Assembly (NCBI RefSeq): GCF_003464595.1 | Contig: NZ_QRZF01000009.1 | Span: 1 to 64,000, forward strand | Direction: 5' to 3' | Origin: Bacteroides intestinalis | GTDB lineage: Bacteria > Bacteroidota > Bacteroidia > Bacteroidales > Bacteroidaceae | Length of the DNA: 64,000 nucleotides | Shown: piece after piece, positions 47,982 through 58,072 of the stretch | Position numbering within the stretch: the stretch's first letter is position 1 | Layout: every line of letters starts with the position of its first letter | Translations under genes and position numbers: made by a program | The notes under the pieces: generated by a model | The model's database searches: none | The model's input: only the letters and a program-made list of their open reading frames with translations | Told to the model about the DNA's origin: nothing

Positions 47982-50810
47982 TTATCCTTTTAATTCTTCT
48001 TTCAGGAATTTAGGAGTATATCCCTTCTTACTTTTCGCCACTTCTTCCGGTGTGCCGCAGCTGAGGAGTTGCCCCCCACCCTTACCACCGTCAGGACCCA
48101 TATCGATGATATAATCAGCCATCTTGATAACATCCAGATTGTGCTCGATGACAATCACTGTGTTACCTTTGTCCACCAGTTTATTAAGTACATTCATCAG
48201 TACACGAATGTCCTCAAAGTGAAGTCCGGTAGTAGGCTCATCAAGGATATAAAGGGTTTTTCCCGTATCTCGCTTGGAAAGTTCCGTAGCCAGTTTCACA
48301 CGTTGGCTTTCACCACCGGAAAGTGTGGTGGAAGATTGCCCCAACTTTATATATCCCAGACCGACTTCCTGTATCACCTTAATCTTATTCAGAATCTGCG
48401 GCACATTTTCAAAGAACTCCACCGCACGGTTAATGGTCATATCCAGTACATCAGCAATAGATTTTCCCTTGAAGCGCACTTCCAATGTCTCACGATTATA
48501 GCGTTTGCCATGACAGACTTCACAGGGTACATATACATCAGGCAGAAAGTTCATTTCAATTGTTTTGTAACCATTTCCCTGGCATGCTTCACAACGTCCG
48601 CCACTCACATTAAAGGAGAAACGTCCCGGCTTATAACCGCGTATTTTGGCTTCCGGTAATCCTACAAACAAATTACGAATATCAGAAAAGACTCCCGTAT
48701 AAGTGGCCGGATTAGAACGCGGTGTACGTCCCAACGGAGACTGATCCACATTTACCACCTTATCGATGTTTTCCAATCCTTCGATGCTATCGTATTCCAG
48801 AGGATCCTGAAGCGAGCGATAGAACTTCTGCGAAAGAATAGGTTGCAATGTTTCATTGATAAGCGTAGATTTTCCGCTACCGGATACACCGGTGACACAG
48901 ATCAACTTACCAAGAGGAAATTCCACATCCACCCCTTTCAGGTTATTCCCCCGTGCACCACGCAACCAAAGGCTATGCCCATTACCTTCACGACGTTTTT
49001 GGGGTATTTCTATCTCACGTTCACCATTGAGATATTGTGATGTCAGCGTATGTGTCTCTAACATTTCCTTTGGAGTTCCTGCAAAAACAACCTCACCACC
49101 CAAGCGTCCGGCTTTCGGACCCATATCAATCACATAATCGGCAGCCATCATCATATCCTTATCATGCTCCACAACAATGACGGAGTTACCGATATCCCTC
49201 AGCTCCTTCAGAGAATGAATAAGCCGCTGATTATCCCGCTGATGCAAGCCAATACTCGGCTCATCAAGAATATAAAGTACATTTACCAATTGCGAACCGA
49301 TTTGAGTAGCCAAACGGATACGCTGGCTCTCACCACCGGAAAGGGTTACAGAACCACGGTCAAGAGCAAGGTAATCCAGTCCCACATCCAACAGAAATTT
49401 CAAACGGGTGCGGATTTCTTTCAATATTTCGACAGCAATTTGTTTCTGTTTATTATCCAGATACTGATCGACATTCATCAGCCAGTCGTAAAGCTCATTG
49501 ATATCCATACAAGACAGTTCATAGATATTCTTATCATGGATACGGAAATGAAGGGCTTCTTTATTCAACCTCGCTCCTTTACATTCAGGGCATACAGTAG
49601 TTTTAGCAAACTGTTCCGCCCACTTTTGCGCAGTAGCGGAAGCATCCTTTTCCTGTAACATCTGAATATACTTCACTACTCCCTCAAACGTTACAAAGTA
49701 ATCGGAGGAAGTGCCGATAAGAGAGCTTTTAATCTTAATACGCTCATCCGAACCGTAGAGAATTTCATCAATGGCTTCATCCGGCAATTCCTTAACAGGA
49801 GTCTTCAAGGTAGCTTCATATTTTTCCAATAAAGCGGCAATCTGCCAGAAAATCATGCTATTCTTGTACTTACCCAATGGAATGACAGCTCCTTCGTATA
49901 TAGACAGTTCCCGATCCGGAATCACTTTTTCCACATCAATCTGATTCACAACTCCCAATCCCTTACATTTAGGGCAAGCACCTTGCGGAGAGTTGAATGA
50001 AAAATTGTGGGGCGCCGGCTCACGGTAGGACAAGCCTGTAACGGGACACATCAACCGCTTGCTATAATGGCGCACATTTTCGGATTGCAAATCAAGTATC
50101 ATTAACAAACCGTCACCTTGCTGCATCGCGGTAGCCACACTATTTTTCAGACGAACATCATCTTTATCCGTCACAATCAGTTTATCGATAACTACCTCGA
50201 TATCATGGTTCTTATAACGATCCAGCTTCATGCCGGGCAATGCCTCACGTATCTCACCGTCTACACGTACATAGAGATATCCTTTTTTGCGTACTTGCTC
50301 GAACAATTCTTTATAATGTCCTTTACGGGTACGTACCAGTGGGGCGAGAATATAAATCTTCTTGCCCTTATAATCTTTCAGAATAAGATCGAGGATTTGT
50401 TCTTCAGTGTATTTCACCATTCTCTCACCCGAAAGATAAGAATAAGCTATACCGGCACGTGCATAAAGCAAACGCAAATAATCATAAATTTCTGTTGTAG
50501 TGCCGACTGTAGAACGGGGATTCTTATTCGTCGTTTTTTGTTCAATAGAAATTACCGGACTCAATCCCGTAATCTTATCGACATCGGGACGCTCCAGATT
50601 TCCCAGGAAATTACGAGCATACGCAGAAAAGGTTTCGATATACCGACGCTGTCCTTCGGCAAAAATCGTGTCGAATGCCAACGACGACTTGCCGCTTCCG
50701 CTCAGTCCCGTAATAACGGTAAGACTGTTACGGGGAATTTCCGCATCGATATTTTTTAGATTGTGCACGCGCGCACCATATACATTGATGTATTCTGTTT
50801 CTTCTGTCAT
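47982..50810 (-). CDS. uvrA: UvrA excinuclease ATPase subunit
   Basis: UvrA detects helix-distorting DNA damage and loads UvrB. The 942-residue length equals the usual size. Two ABC modules are visible: [12 protein letters not shown] and [13 protein letters not shown], then [13 protein letters not shown] and [13 protein letters not shown]. Zinc-finger cysteines occur in CPKCKGLG, in CPECKG and in CEACQGNG with CEVCHG. No residue looks missing. It lies directly after a CHU_C-domain gene with no gap and 3 bases before ybaK. Confidence 0.97.
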   Translation of the reverse strand: MTEETEYINVYGARVHNLKNIDAEIPRNSLTVITGLSGSGKSSLAFDTIFAEGQRRYIETFSAYARNFLGNLERPDVDKITGLSPVISIEQKTTNKNPRSTVGTTTEIYDYLRLLYARAGIAYSYLSGERMVKYTEEQILDLILKDYKGKKIYILAPLVRTRKGHYKELFEQVRKKGYLYVRVDGEIREALPGMKLDRYKNHDIEVVIDKLIVTDKDDVRLKNSVATAMQQGDGLLMILDLQSENVRHYSKRLMCPVTGLSYREPAPHNFSFNSPQGACPKCKGLGVVNQIDVEKVIPDRELSIYEGAVIPLGKYKNSMIFWQIAALLEKYEATLKTPVKELPDEAIDEILYGSDERIKIKSSLIGTSSDYFVTFEGVVKYIQMLQEKDASATAQKWAEQFAKTTVCPECKGARLNKEALHFRIHDKNIYELSCMDINELYDWLMNVDQYLDNKQKQIAVEILKEIRTRLKFLLDVGLDYLALDRGSVTLSGGESQRIRLATQIGSQLVNVLYILDEPSIGLHQRDNQRLIHSLKELRDIGNSVIVVEHDKDMMMAADYVIDMGPKAGRLGGEVVFAGTPKEMLETHTLTSQYLNGEREIEIPQKRREGNGHSLWLRGARGNNLKGVDVEFPLGKLICVTGVSGSGKSTLINETLQPILSQKFYRSLQDPLEYDSIEGLENIDKVVNVDQSPLGRTPRSNPATYTGVFSDIRNLFVGLPEAKIRGYKPGRFSFNVSGGRCEACQGNGYKTIEMNFLPDVYVPCEVCHGKRYNRETLEVRFKGKSIADVLDMTINRAVEFFENVPQILNKIKVIQEVGLGYIKLGQSSTTLSGGESQRVKLATELSKRDTGKTLYILDEPTTGLHFEDIRVLMNVLNKLVDKGNTVIVIEHNLDVIKMADYIIDMGPDGGKGGGQLLSCGTPEEVAKSKKGYTPKFLKEELKG

Positions 50811-51530
50811 TTATCTTAATATATTAATATCACTTTTAATCTTGTAATTAACTCCATCTGCTCCCTCCGCTTCTACCACTATAAAATAAACACCTTCAGG
50901 AACATTCTTTCCATGCGCAGTACCATCCCATCCTGCATCAATATTCTGTAATCCCCAGCGGTAAAGTTCCTGTCCCCAACGATTGAAAACATACGCATTG
51001 AAGCGAACCAGCGACTTATGCTTTACACGAAACACATCATTCACTCCGTCACCATTAGGTGAAAAAGCATTCGGCACTTTAAGTTCCGATTCGGTAATAC
51101 GAATCATAAAAGTACCGGAGGTATTCGTTGCTTCTGTCTCAACATCCGTCATAGTCAAACGGACATAAAACATACCGGATTCCTGAAAACTATAAATAGT
51201 TTCAGCATCAAAGCGCGTCAGGAAAATATCATTGAAAGCTGCGTCGCGAGAGAAGTTCCATTCATAACGGAAGTTTGCAGTCTCATCCGATGGCTCCCCG
51301 GAGTCTTCATCTCTCCACATAAAACGAAATTCAAGAGGAGCGGCACCCGTATAGGTATCATCCGGAGAGATAGAAACGTTCTCTTCCGAAGCTGCTCCGT
51401 TTTCGGAAAGCAAAATAGCCACGGGAGCCACTTCCAAGAGTCCTGTCCTTCCCCCGTCAGCCCACACCGGTAAATACCCGAGCAACAGTATCGCCACACA
51501 ACCGATATATGAAAACAATCCGCATCGCAT
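50811..51530 (-). CDS. gliding-type C-terminal domain (CHU_C) exported protein
   Basis: The start at 51530 gives 239 residues opening with a signal peptide ([20 protein letters not shown], ending VWAD); a longer reading has no such start. An Ig/PKD-like part (about 35-150, [20 protein letters not shown]) is followed by the gliding motility-associated C-terminal domain (about 155-239, [18 protein letters not shown] and [12 protein letters not shown]). Such domains are often type IX secretion signals; this one is probably a small surface or secreted protein. Its stop is one base before uvrA. Confidence 0.85.
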   Translation of the reverse strand: MRCGLFSYIGCVAILLLGYLPVWADGGRTGLLEVAPVAILLSENGAASEENVSISPDDTYTGAAPLEFRFMWRDEDSGEPSDETANFRYEWNFSRDAAFNDIFLTRFDAETIYSFQESGMFYVRLTMTDVETEATNTSGTFMIRITESELKVPNAFSPNGDGVNDVFRVKHKSLVRFNAYVFNRWGQELYRWGLQNIDAGWDGTAHGKNVPEGVYFIVVEAEGADGVNYKIKSDINILR

Positions 51531-51650
51531 AATACCTGCAAAAATAACGGTTTCCCAGCGAATATCAGCGGATACATAAGATTTTTCAGTTTTAAAATGC
51601 ACAATATTATTTCTTAACGCATTCCTTTCGTTAAATTTAGGCAAAATCCT

Positions 51651-51658
51651 TACCTTTG
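51651..51658 (+). promoter_or_regulatory. promoter -7 element for the LysM gene
   Basis: TACCTTTG fits TAnnTTTG, 43 bases before the ATG at 51701. Confidence 0.6.
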
Positions 51659-51700
51659 CAGCTACTTTGGGAAATTGTAAACGTAAACCAACGATATCGA

Positions 51701-53479
51701 ATGAGAACGATTAACCGGATTTTCTGCTCTTTGCTGCTCGCCGGTGCATGCAGTCTCGGAGCAATTGCACAAGAGAACCAGTCATATTTTCTGCATACCA
51801 TTGAAAAAGGGCAAAGCCTTTATTCCATATCCAGTATGTATGGTGTCACACAGTCGGACATCGTAAAGTTGAATCCAGGAAGCGATGAAAAAATATTTGT
51901 AGGACGCACTTTACGCATTCCACGTACGGCTGCCAATACGCAAACTGAAACTTTTCATACTATAGCCCAGGGCGAAACCCTGTATCGGCTGACTGTAAAA
52001 TATGGTGTATCTGCCAAAGCCATTTGTGATGCCAACCCCGGACTGAGTGCCGAGAACTTTCGCATCGGACAGGTAATACGCATTCCTTCCGCCAGCGAAG
52101 TAAGCATAGTTACTACAGAAACCGTTAATGAGCCTGCAATTCCCTTGATTCAGGGACCTGTACAATCTCGTTGCCGGGATATGCACAAAGTTAAACGGAA
52201 AGAAACAGTCTACAGTATCAGTCGCGAATATGGTATTTCCGAAGCAGAACTGATAGCAGCCAACCCGGAACTGAAAGGCGAAAACCAAATTAAGAAAGGT
52301 ACTTTCCTCTGTATTCCTTATCCTACTGCGCAAGTAGAGAAGCCTACCCAACCACAGGTAGCACCCAGTGATACCGAATTATTCAGTGAGAACAAGAAAG
52401 CAACAGAACGTTTCAGCACTATTAAAGCTGCCTTGATTCTTCCTTTCCTGGATGTTTCCAAGAGCGAGGCTGCCCGTGTGATAGAATATTATGAAGGCTT
52501 CCTCATGGCAGTAGACAGTTTGAAACGCAGCGGAGTTTCCATTGATTTGTACGCTTATAATTCCGGTCCTGAGAATGCTTCTCTGAATCCAATCCTCTCT
52601 AAGAAGGAGATGAAGGATATGGATATTATCTTCGGCCCATTTTATCAACAACAAATCAAACCGTTGGCTGATTTTGCCCAAAAGAATGATATCCGTCTGG
52701 TAGTACCATTTTCATCCAAAGACAATAGTGTATTCCGTAACCCTACCATCTATCAGATTAACACTCCTCAGTCATATCTTTACTCAGAAGTATACGACCA
52801 TTTTGTTCGCCAATTCCCGAATGCCAATGTTATCTTTATAGAGGCCAGTACAGGCACAAAAGATAAAGCTGAATTTATCAAAGGACTAAAGGATGAACTG
52901 AAGAATCGCTCCATTCCAATGAAATCCCTGAAAGAAGATGCAACGGCAGAATCCCTGAAAACCGTGTTACGTTCCGATCGGGAAAATATATTCATCCCTA
53001 CATCGGGAAGCAATGTGACTCTACTAAAAATATTACCTCAACTAACCTTGTTGGTTCGTGAGAATCCGAAAAGTAACATTCATCTGTTTGGCTATCCGGA
53101 ATGGCAAACCTACACCAAGGACCACTTGGAAACATTCTTTGAACTGGATACTTACTTCTATTCATCATTCTATACCAACAATTTATTACCTGCGGCTATC
53201 AGCTTCACCAAGAACTACCGCAGATGGTACGGTAAAGAGATGGATGAACGTTACCCCAAATACGGAATGTTAGGCTTTGATACCGGTTATTTCTTCTTGA
53301 AAGGTTTGTCACGCTATGGCTCTGAGTTAGAGAAAAATATGCAACGCATGGACCTCATTCCTATTCAAACCGGATTTAAGTTCCAACGCGTAAACAATTG
53401 GGGTGGCTTCATCAACAAGAAAGTGTTCTTTGTACGCTTCACCAAAAATTATGAGTTGGTGAAACTGGATTATGATTGA
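51701..53479 (+). CDS. triple-LysM protein with periplasmic-binding (LpoA/PBP1-like) domain
   Basis: The ATG at 51701 gives 592 residues; an upstream TTG overlaps the promoter. A signal peptide (1 to about 24, ending AIAQ) is followed by three LysM repeats (about 30-78, 84-130, 155-205; IEKGQSLYSISSMYGV, IAQGETLYRLTVKYGV, KRKETVYSISREYGI) that bind peptidoglycan. A type 1 periplasmic-binding fold follows (about 240-590, LILPFLDVSKSE, DIIFGPFYQQQIKPLADFAQ). LpoA, an activator of penicillin-binding proteins, has a similar fold, so a role in wall synthesis is possible. An amino-acid receptor is the usual automatic label but no permease is nearby. It is followed 27 bases later by a barrel gene. 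Confidence 0.85.
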   Translation: MRTINRIFCSLLLAGACSLGAIAQENQSYFLHTIEKGQSLYSISSMYGVTQSDIVKLNPGSDEKIFVGRTLRIPRTAANTQTETFHTIAQGETLYRLTVKYGVSAKAICDANPGLSAENFRIGQVIRIPSASEVSIVTTETVNEPAIPLIQGPVQSRCRDMHKVKRKETVYSISREYGISEAELIAANPELKGENQIKKGTFLCIPYPTAQVEKPTQPQVAPSDTELFSENKKATERFSTIKAALILPFLDVSKSEAARVIEYYEGFLMAVDSLKRSGVSIDLYAYNSGPENASLNPILSKKEMKDMDIIFGPFYQQQIKPLADFAQKNDIRLVVPFSSKDNSVFRNPTIYQINTPQSYLYSEVYDHFVRQFPNANVIFIEASTGTKDKAEFIKGLKDELKNRSIPMKSLKEDATAESLKTVLRSDRENIFIPTSGSNVTLLKILPQLTLLVRENPKSNIHLFGYPEWQTYTKDHLETFFELDTYFYSSFYTNNLLPAAISFTKNYRRWYGKEMDERYPKYGMLGFDTGYFFLKGLSRYGSELEKNMQRMDLIPIQTGFKFQRVNNWGGFINKKVFFVRFTKNYELVKLDYD

Positions 53480-53506
53480 TAACAGAAGTTTTTAAACTCA
53501 AAGACA

Positions 53507-54187
53507 ATGAAGATAAAAAACATTATAGGACCCGTCCTGTTACTTACTGTATGGACTTTGCCCGGTCGTGCACAAATAGGCGAACAACGCAATAACTTAG
53601 CAGTAGGTTTCAATGGCGGTATCAATATCAATAGCGTCAGCTTCTCTCCTACTGTCCGGCAAAAAAACCTGATGGGCATCAGTGGTGGTCTAACAGCACG
53701 CTACATCTCTGAAAAGTATTTCAGTATGATTTGCGGCGCACAAGTAGAATTGAATTTCTCACAGCATGGTTGGAGTGAATTTGATGAAGACCATCCCGAA
53801 CTGGAATATACACGTACAATGAATTATGTGGAAATCCCGCTTCTGGCACATTTGGCTTTCGGTAGAGATCGTGGAGTACAGTTTTTCATCCATGCAGGTC
53901 CACAGATAGGCTTCTTTATTAGCGATACCAGAAAGAAAAATGATGCGTGGGAAAATTTCACAACTCCGGAACAGCATGATAAAGATGTAGAGAATAAATT
54001 CGATTATGGTATTACGGGTGGTGCAGGACTGGAACTACGCACTAAAGCCGGAAATTTCCTCGTAGAAGGAAGATACTATTATGCCTTATCCGACTTTTAT
54101 AAGAGTACAAAGAAAGACTATTTCTCACGTTCGGCACATGGCACTATAGTGGCTAAGATAACTTACCTGTTCGATCTCAAGAAATAA
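53507..54187 (+). CDS. outer-membrane beta-barrel protein, PorT family
   Basis: This 226-residue protein has a signal peptide (about 1-23, ending GRAQ) and an eight-stranded barrel pattern (AVGFNGGININSVSF, MICGAQVELNFSQHGW, NYVEIPLLAHLAFG, FFIHAGPQIGFFIS, GAGLELRTKAGNFLVEGRYYY). It is probably co-transcribed with the LysM protein. A link between the wall and the outer membrane would fit the pair, but no specific job can be assigned. Confidence 0.82.
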   Translation: MKIKNIIGPVLLLTVWTLPGRAQIGEQRNNLAVGFNGGININSVSFSPTVRQKNLMGISGGLTARYISEKYFSMICGAQVELNFSQHGWSEFDEDHPELEYTRTMNYVEIPLLAHLAFGRDRGVQFFIHAGPQIGFFISDTRKKNDAWENFTTPEQHDKDVENKFDYGITGGAGLELRTKAGNFLVEGRYYYALSDFYKSTKKDYFSRSAHGTIVAKITYLFDLKK

Positions 54188-54198
54188 TTCTAAGATAG

Positions 54199-54254
54199 AT
54201 AAAAGAAAGCGTCCCGGGACTTTTATGCAGAAGTCCCGGGACGCTTTCTTTTAT
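54199..54254. terminator. 24-bp perfect hairpin terminator
   Basis: Arms 54199-54222 and 54231-54254 are perfect complements with a GTCCCGGGAC core and T-rich ends on both strands. It lies between the convergent PorT-like and DUF4293 genes. Confidence 0.9.
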
Positions 54255-54265
54255 CTGATTTCTTT

Positions 54266-54724
54266 TTATCTCAATCGATCAGCTGCTTTCACCATTACCT
54301 CATCACGATAGATAGCACGGAAAGACAGATAATTTAAAATGATAGAAATAGCAGGAAGGCAAAGTGCCCAGCCTAACTGGAAAGTCATTGCATCCAAATC
54401 ATCTTTTAGCATAAACATAAATACAAAAAATGCTGCATAATATCCGATCAATAAAATACTATTGAATACCGTCATACGAACCTGCAACATTCGGTTACGA
54501 AAGAGGAAGATAGTACAAAATGCCACGACTGTACTTAAAAATAAAATTCCGAATAAGCCCCATGTAGATTGAAATGCATCTTCCGTCAGCGTTACACCCA
54601 ACGGCTTAAAAACATATGCAGTCACTCCGTCTGAAGCAATAAACTGTCCTACAGGCAAACACATGGCAGCTATCAGCAAGCCTGTCACTATCAATAAATA
54701 AATAGATTGAATACGTTGTATCAT
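54266..54724 (-). CDS. DUF4293 membrane protein
   Basis: The start at 54724 (MIQRIQSIYLLIVTGLL) gives 152 residues with four spans (about 7-26, 55-75, 86-108, 118-140). DUF4293 is a Bacteroidota family of unknown function with the typical MIQRIQSIYLL start. It is last in the bamD-rpb6 group, separated from rpb6 by a hairpin at 54750-54786. Confidence 0.85.
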   Translation of the reverse strand: MIQRIQSIYLLIVTGLLIAAMCLPVGQFIASDGVTAYVFKPLGVTLTEDAFQSTWGLFGILFLSTVVAFCTIFLFRNRMLQVRMTVFNSILLIGYYAAFFVFMFMLKDDLDAMTFQLGWALCLPAISIILNYLSFRAIYRDEVMVKAADRLR

Positions 54725-54749
54725 TGTTCTTTTCCTTATTAAAACAACA

Positions 54750-54786
54750 GAGGTGTGTCCAAGCAAACTTTACTTGAACACACCTC
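54750..54786 (-). terminator. hairpin between rpb6 and DUF4293 genes
   Basis: gaggtgtgtccaag (54750-54763) pairs with cttgaacacacctc (54773-54786) with one mismatch. On the minus strand it is followed by ttgtttt. It may partly terminate transcription after rpb6. Confidence 0.55.
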
Positions 54787-54800
54787 CGTAGTAATTTCAT

Positions 54801-55136
54801 TTACTGTAATTTTTCTTTTTCCTTAGCCGGGTTACGATAGTAGATTTTACCTTCAACGTACTCTTGCGTTGCAATCAACGTCGGCTTCGGCAACTTCTCA
54901 TAATAGCGTGAAATTTCAATCTGCTCCCGGTTCTCGAACACTTCTTCCAGATTGTCATTATAGGAAGCAAACTCTGCCAGTTTCTTAGAAAGATCATTCT
55001 TGATCTCTACACTGATCTGATTCGAACGCTTACCTATAATAGCTACGGTTTCATACACGTTACCGGTATCTGCACACAACTCCATCATGTCACGGGTAAC
55101 CGTGGTGCCAGGAGCATTTGTCTTCTTATAATCCAT
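54801..55136 (-). CDS. Rpb6-type RNA polymerase omega-like subunit
   Basis: This 111-residue protein matches the Bacteroidota RNA polymerase Rpb6/omega family: NVYETVAIIGKRSNQISVEI is the conserved core, and KYYRNPAKE-type residues end it. Omega helps assemble and stabilise the polymerase. It is encoded 17 bases after bamD and before a DUF4293 gene, a common order in this phylum. Confidence 0.88.
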   Translation of the reverse strand: MDYKKTNAPGTTVTRDMMELCADTGNVYETVAIIGKRSNQISVEIKNDLSKKLAEFASYNDNLEEVFENREQIEISRYYEKLPKPTLIATQEYVEGKIYYRNPAKEKEKLQ

Positions 55137-55153
55137 AAATATCTAAATTAATA

Positions 55154-55978
55154 TTATCCTATATCTGTTTGCTTATCCTCATTCAACATCTTCTCGGAAT
55201 CCTTAAAGATTCTCTCGGCTTCCTTCATATATTTACTTTCAGGAAACTCATTCTTGAAAGCATAATATTCATCCACCGTTTCACGATAACGCTCTGCTCT
55301 CTTATCTTCCACACTATATATGGCCATTTCAAATTTGGCACGCAGAATAAGGATAGACAGATCTTCGCGAAGATTCGTATAAGGATAATCCTTCAAAGCA
55401 TTTTGTGCAGTAATCACACAAGACTGATAGTTATTTCCCAAATAGTTACCCAAATTGTAATACATTCTGGCTGAAAGATACTCTTTCATCACCAACTTAT
55501 CCTGCAATTTGAATATCATATCCTGAGCTTCATCTTTCTTTGAACTCTGCGGGAAGTACTCCATGAACATCTGCAACTGCTGAATAGCACTGTAAGTACC
55601 AGACTGGTCGAGACGAGGTTCCGGGGTATCCAGATACAATGCCTTACCTGCATGAAAACGTGCCAATTCTGCAAACGTACCACGGGGATATACATTATAA
55701 TATTGGACAAAACTCTGAGCTGCCGTTTGGTAGTCTTTCTGGTTATAATAGCTCATACCCAGCATGTAGAGGGATTCCTCTGCTTTGTCTGTACCCTTGA
55801 GGATAGCAATTAACTCATTAAGCAACGTTGCTGCACGGTTGTACTGCCCTTTTGCGAAGTAGTTCTTTGCCGCCTCATACTTATATTCATAATCGGTGCT
55901 TTTTAACAGTTTATTGTACTCTCCACACGAGGAGAGCAATATTGCTGCAAGCAAAGTTATTAAGATATTCTTCTTCAT
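55154..55978 (-). CDS. bamD: BamD outer-membrane assembly lipoprotein
   Basis: This 274-residue protein has a lipobox with Cys18 (ILLSSCGEY) and five tetratricopeptide-like repeats (about 30-260), e.g. AKNYFAKGQYNRAATLLNEL and MLGMSYYNQKDYQTAAQSF. BamD is the essential lipoprotein of the beta-barrel assembly complex and faces the periplasm. It is first in a transcript with rpb6, from a promoter at 56001-56008. Confidence 0.9.
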   Translation of the reverse strand: MKKNILITLLAAILLSSCGEYNKLLKSTDYEYKYEAAKNYFAKGQYNRAATLLNELIAILKGTDKAEESLYMLGMSYYNQKDYQTAAQSFVQYYNVYPRGTFAELARFHAGKALYLDTPEPRLDQSGTYSAIQQLQMFMEYFPQSSKKDEAQDMIFKLQDKLVMKEYLSARMYYNLGNYLGNNYQSCVITAQNALKDYPYTNLREDLSILILRAKFEMAIYSVEDKRAERYRETVDEYYAFKNEFPESKYMKEAERIFKDSEKMLNEDKQTDIG

Positions 55979-56000
55979 TCTTAGCTTTTCAAATAATGTG

Positions 56001-56008
56001 CAAAGATA
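56001..56008 (-). promoter_or_regulatory. promoter -7 element for bamD
   Basis: CAAAGATA on the plus strand is TATCTTTG on the minus strand, 23 bases before bamD. Confidence 0.6.
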
Positions 56009-56129
56009 AAGGTTCGCATCGAATAAAGCAACGATACGAACCTTAATTTTTCAAAAACCAGACATTGACCGACAAACGCCCGTCTATTCACGACAAAACG
56101 GGATAATGAACGGTCGAAAATAACGGTCA

Positions 56130-56555
56130 TTATAATTTATACAAATCACTTGCTGCAAGCAAGTCCACTTTCTTTTCAGTCAGCACACGGATGCAGTTCT
56201 CCATGTCATTGGGACGGATGATAACATTAGCAGTGTTACCATTAGCAAACGAATACATGTATTCGATGAAAACACCTTCATCGGACAAGAAGCGCAGGAC
56301 TTTTGACAATGATCCCGGAATATTGGGACAACTAATGCCTACCACATCCGTTACATTCACTGCAAAATGATTATCTTTCAAAGCTTTATATGCCTTATCC
56401 GGTTCAGATACAATGCCACGAAGAATACCAAAATCAGCATTCTCGGCAATACAGAGAGCGGAAAGATTGACACCTTCTTTCGCAAGCACTTCAGTCACTT
56501 CGGTCAGACGACCGGACTTGTTTTCAAGGAAAATAGAAAGTTGTTTTGCTACCAT
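56130..56555 (-). CDS. tandem ACT-domain protein
   Basis: The start at 56555 (MVAKQLSIFLENKSGRL) gives 141 residues. Two ACT domains are visible (about 1-65 and 70-138; SGRLTEVTEVLAKEGVNLSAL, NIPGSLSKVLRFLSDEGVFI). ACT domains bind amino acids. This protein is regularly encoded next to phenylacetate-CoA ligase in Bacteroidota and archaea, so it probably senses an aromatic or branched amino acid for that enzyme. The longer reading runs through 7-bp repeats (56569-56603) just upstream and is unlikely to be coding. Confidence 0.88.
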   Translation of the reverse strand: MVAKQLSIFLENKSGRLTEVTEVLAKEGVNLSALCIAENADFGILRGIVSEPDKAYKALKDNHFAVNVTDVVGISCPNIPGSLSKVLRFLSDEGVFIEYMYSFANGNTANVIIRPNDMENCIRVLTEKKVDLLAASDLYKL

Positions 56556-56568
56556 GATCTTAATTATT

Positions 56569-56603
<35 letters not shown>

Positions 56604-56658
56604 AATTACGGACATCCCACAGGTAATTAATAATTTATAATTCATAATTTATAATTAA

Positions 56659-57957
56659 TTAAAGTTTCCGTTTATCGATAACCCGTTTAGCCTTACCAAC
56701 ACTGCGTTCAATGCTGCGAGGTTCTACCAGGCGTACATCTACTCCCAGTCCAAGCACACTTTGCAAGCGAGCTGCCACTTTCTTCTTTAATGCCAGCATC
56801 TTGTTAATTTCATCCGAATAGTATTCCGGGCGCACTTCAACCTGCAACTCCATAGTATCGGTATTGTTCTTGCGGTCTACAATCAGAAGGTAATGCGGCT
56901 CAAATTCCGGCATTTCAAGGATAACGGATTCTATCTGAGTCGGGAATACATTGACTCCACGAATAATAAGCATATCATCACTACGACCGAGGATGCGATC
57001 CATACGAACAAGCGTACGCCCACAAGTACATTTGTCATAATGCAGAGCGGTTAGATCCTTGGTGCGATAACGCAACAAAGGCATGCCCTCTTTAGTGAGA
57101 TGCGTAAAGACCAACTCACCCGTTTCACCCGGAGCCGCAGGTTCCAGTGTATTCGGATTGATGATTTCAGGAAAATAATGATCTTCATTAAGGTGAGTGC
57201 CATGCTGACACTCACACTCATACCCCACACCAGGACCAGCTATTTCACTCAGTCCATATATGTCATAGGCTTTTATACCTAATTTTTCTTCAATTTCATT
57301 ACGCATGTTCTCTGTCCAGGGTTCTGCACCAAAAGCACCAATCTTCAACTTGAACTCTTCACGTGAAAGACCGGAGTCTTTAATGGCATCCGCGAGATAA
57401 AGCGCATACGAAGGCGTGCAGCAAAGCACCGTAGAACCGAAATCATGCATCAAAGTAATCTGCTTCTCTGTGTTACCACTCGACATCGGAATAACAGAAG
57501 CTCCTATGTTTTCCGCACCTGCATGTGCACCCAGACCACCGGTAAACAAACCATATCCGTAAGCCACATGGAAAAAGTCGGAACTATCCGCACCATAAGC
57601 TGTAAACGCACGCGAAAGGCATTCTGCCCAAGAAGATAAGTCTTTACGGGTATATCCCACTACAGTAGGTTTTCCTGTTGTACCGGACGAGGCATGGATA
57701 CGTACGATCTGACTCATAGGTACAGCGCAAAGTCCGAAAGGATAATTATCGCGCAGGTCGTATTTTGTAGTAAAAGGAAGTTTTACAATGTCGTCTATAC
57801 TGTTAATATCGTCCGGGGTAATTCCCAGTTCCTGCATTTTTTTACGGTAGAAAGGAGTGTTGTGATAAACATGCTCCACGATCTTTCTAAGGCGAATGCT
57901 CTGGATTTTGCGAAGGCTTTCACGATCCATACATTCGATGCTTTCATTCCAAATCAT
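56659..57957 (-). CDS. paaK: phenylacetate-CoA ligase
   Basis: This 432-residue acyl-adenylate-forming ligase has the AMP-binding P-loop-like ASSGTTGKPTVVGYT, the YGLSEIAGPG motif and a C-terminal domain with a conserved lysine near the end (SVGKAKRVIDKRKL). It activates phenylacetate or indoleacetate to a CoA thioester. In anaerobes without an aerobic paa operon it more likely works with indolepyruvate oxidoreductase in aromatic amino-acid metabolism. Only the ACT gene accompanies it. Confidence 0.88.
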   Translation of the reverse strand: MIWNESIECMDRESLRKIQSIRLRKIVEHVYHNTPFYRKKMQELGITPDDINSIDDIVKLPFTTKYDLRDNYPFGLCAVPMSQIVRIHASSGTTGKPTVVGYTRKDLSSWAECLSRAFTAYGADSSDFFHVAYGYGLFTGGLGAHAGAENIGASVIPMSSGNTEKQITLMHDFGSTVLCCTPSYALYLADAIKDSGLSREEFKLKIGAFGAEPWTENMRNEIEEKLGIKAYDIYGLSEIAGPGVGYECECQHGTHLNEDHYFPEIINPNTLEPAAPGETGELVFTHLTKEGMPLLRYRTKDLTALHYDKCTCGRTLVRMDRILGRSDDMLIIRGVNVFPTQIESVILEMPEFEPHYLLIVDRKNNTDTMELQVEVRPEYYSDEINKMLALKKKVAARLQSVLGLGVDVRLVEPRSIERSVGKAKRVIDKRKL

Positions 57958-58072
57958 GTCTTTGTTGTATTACATTGATGGTTATTATTAATTCTTATTT
58001 CCTGCAAAGGAATAAAAAAATTTTGTTTATCTCAAGTATTTTCCCGAATATTGCCGTCCATAAGGAGAGAAA

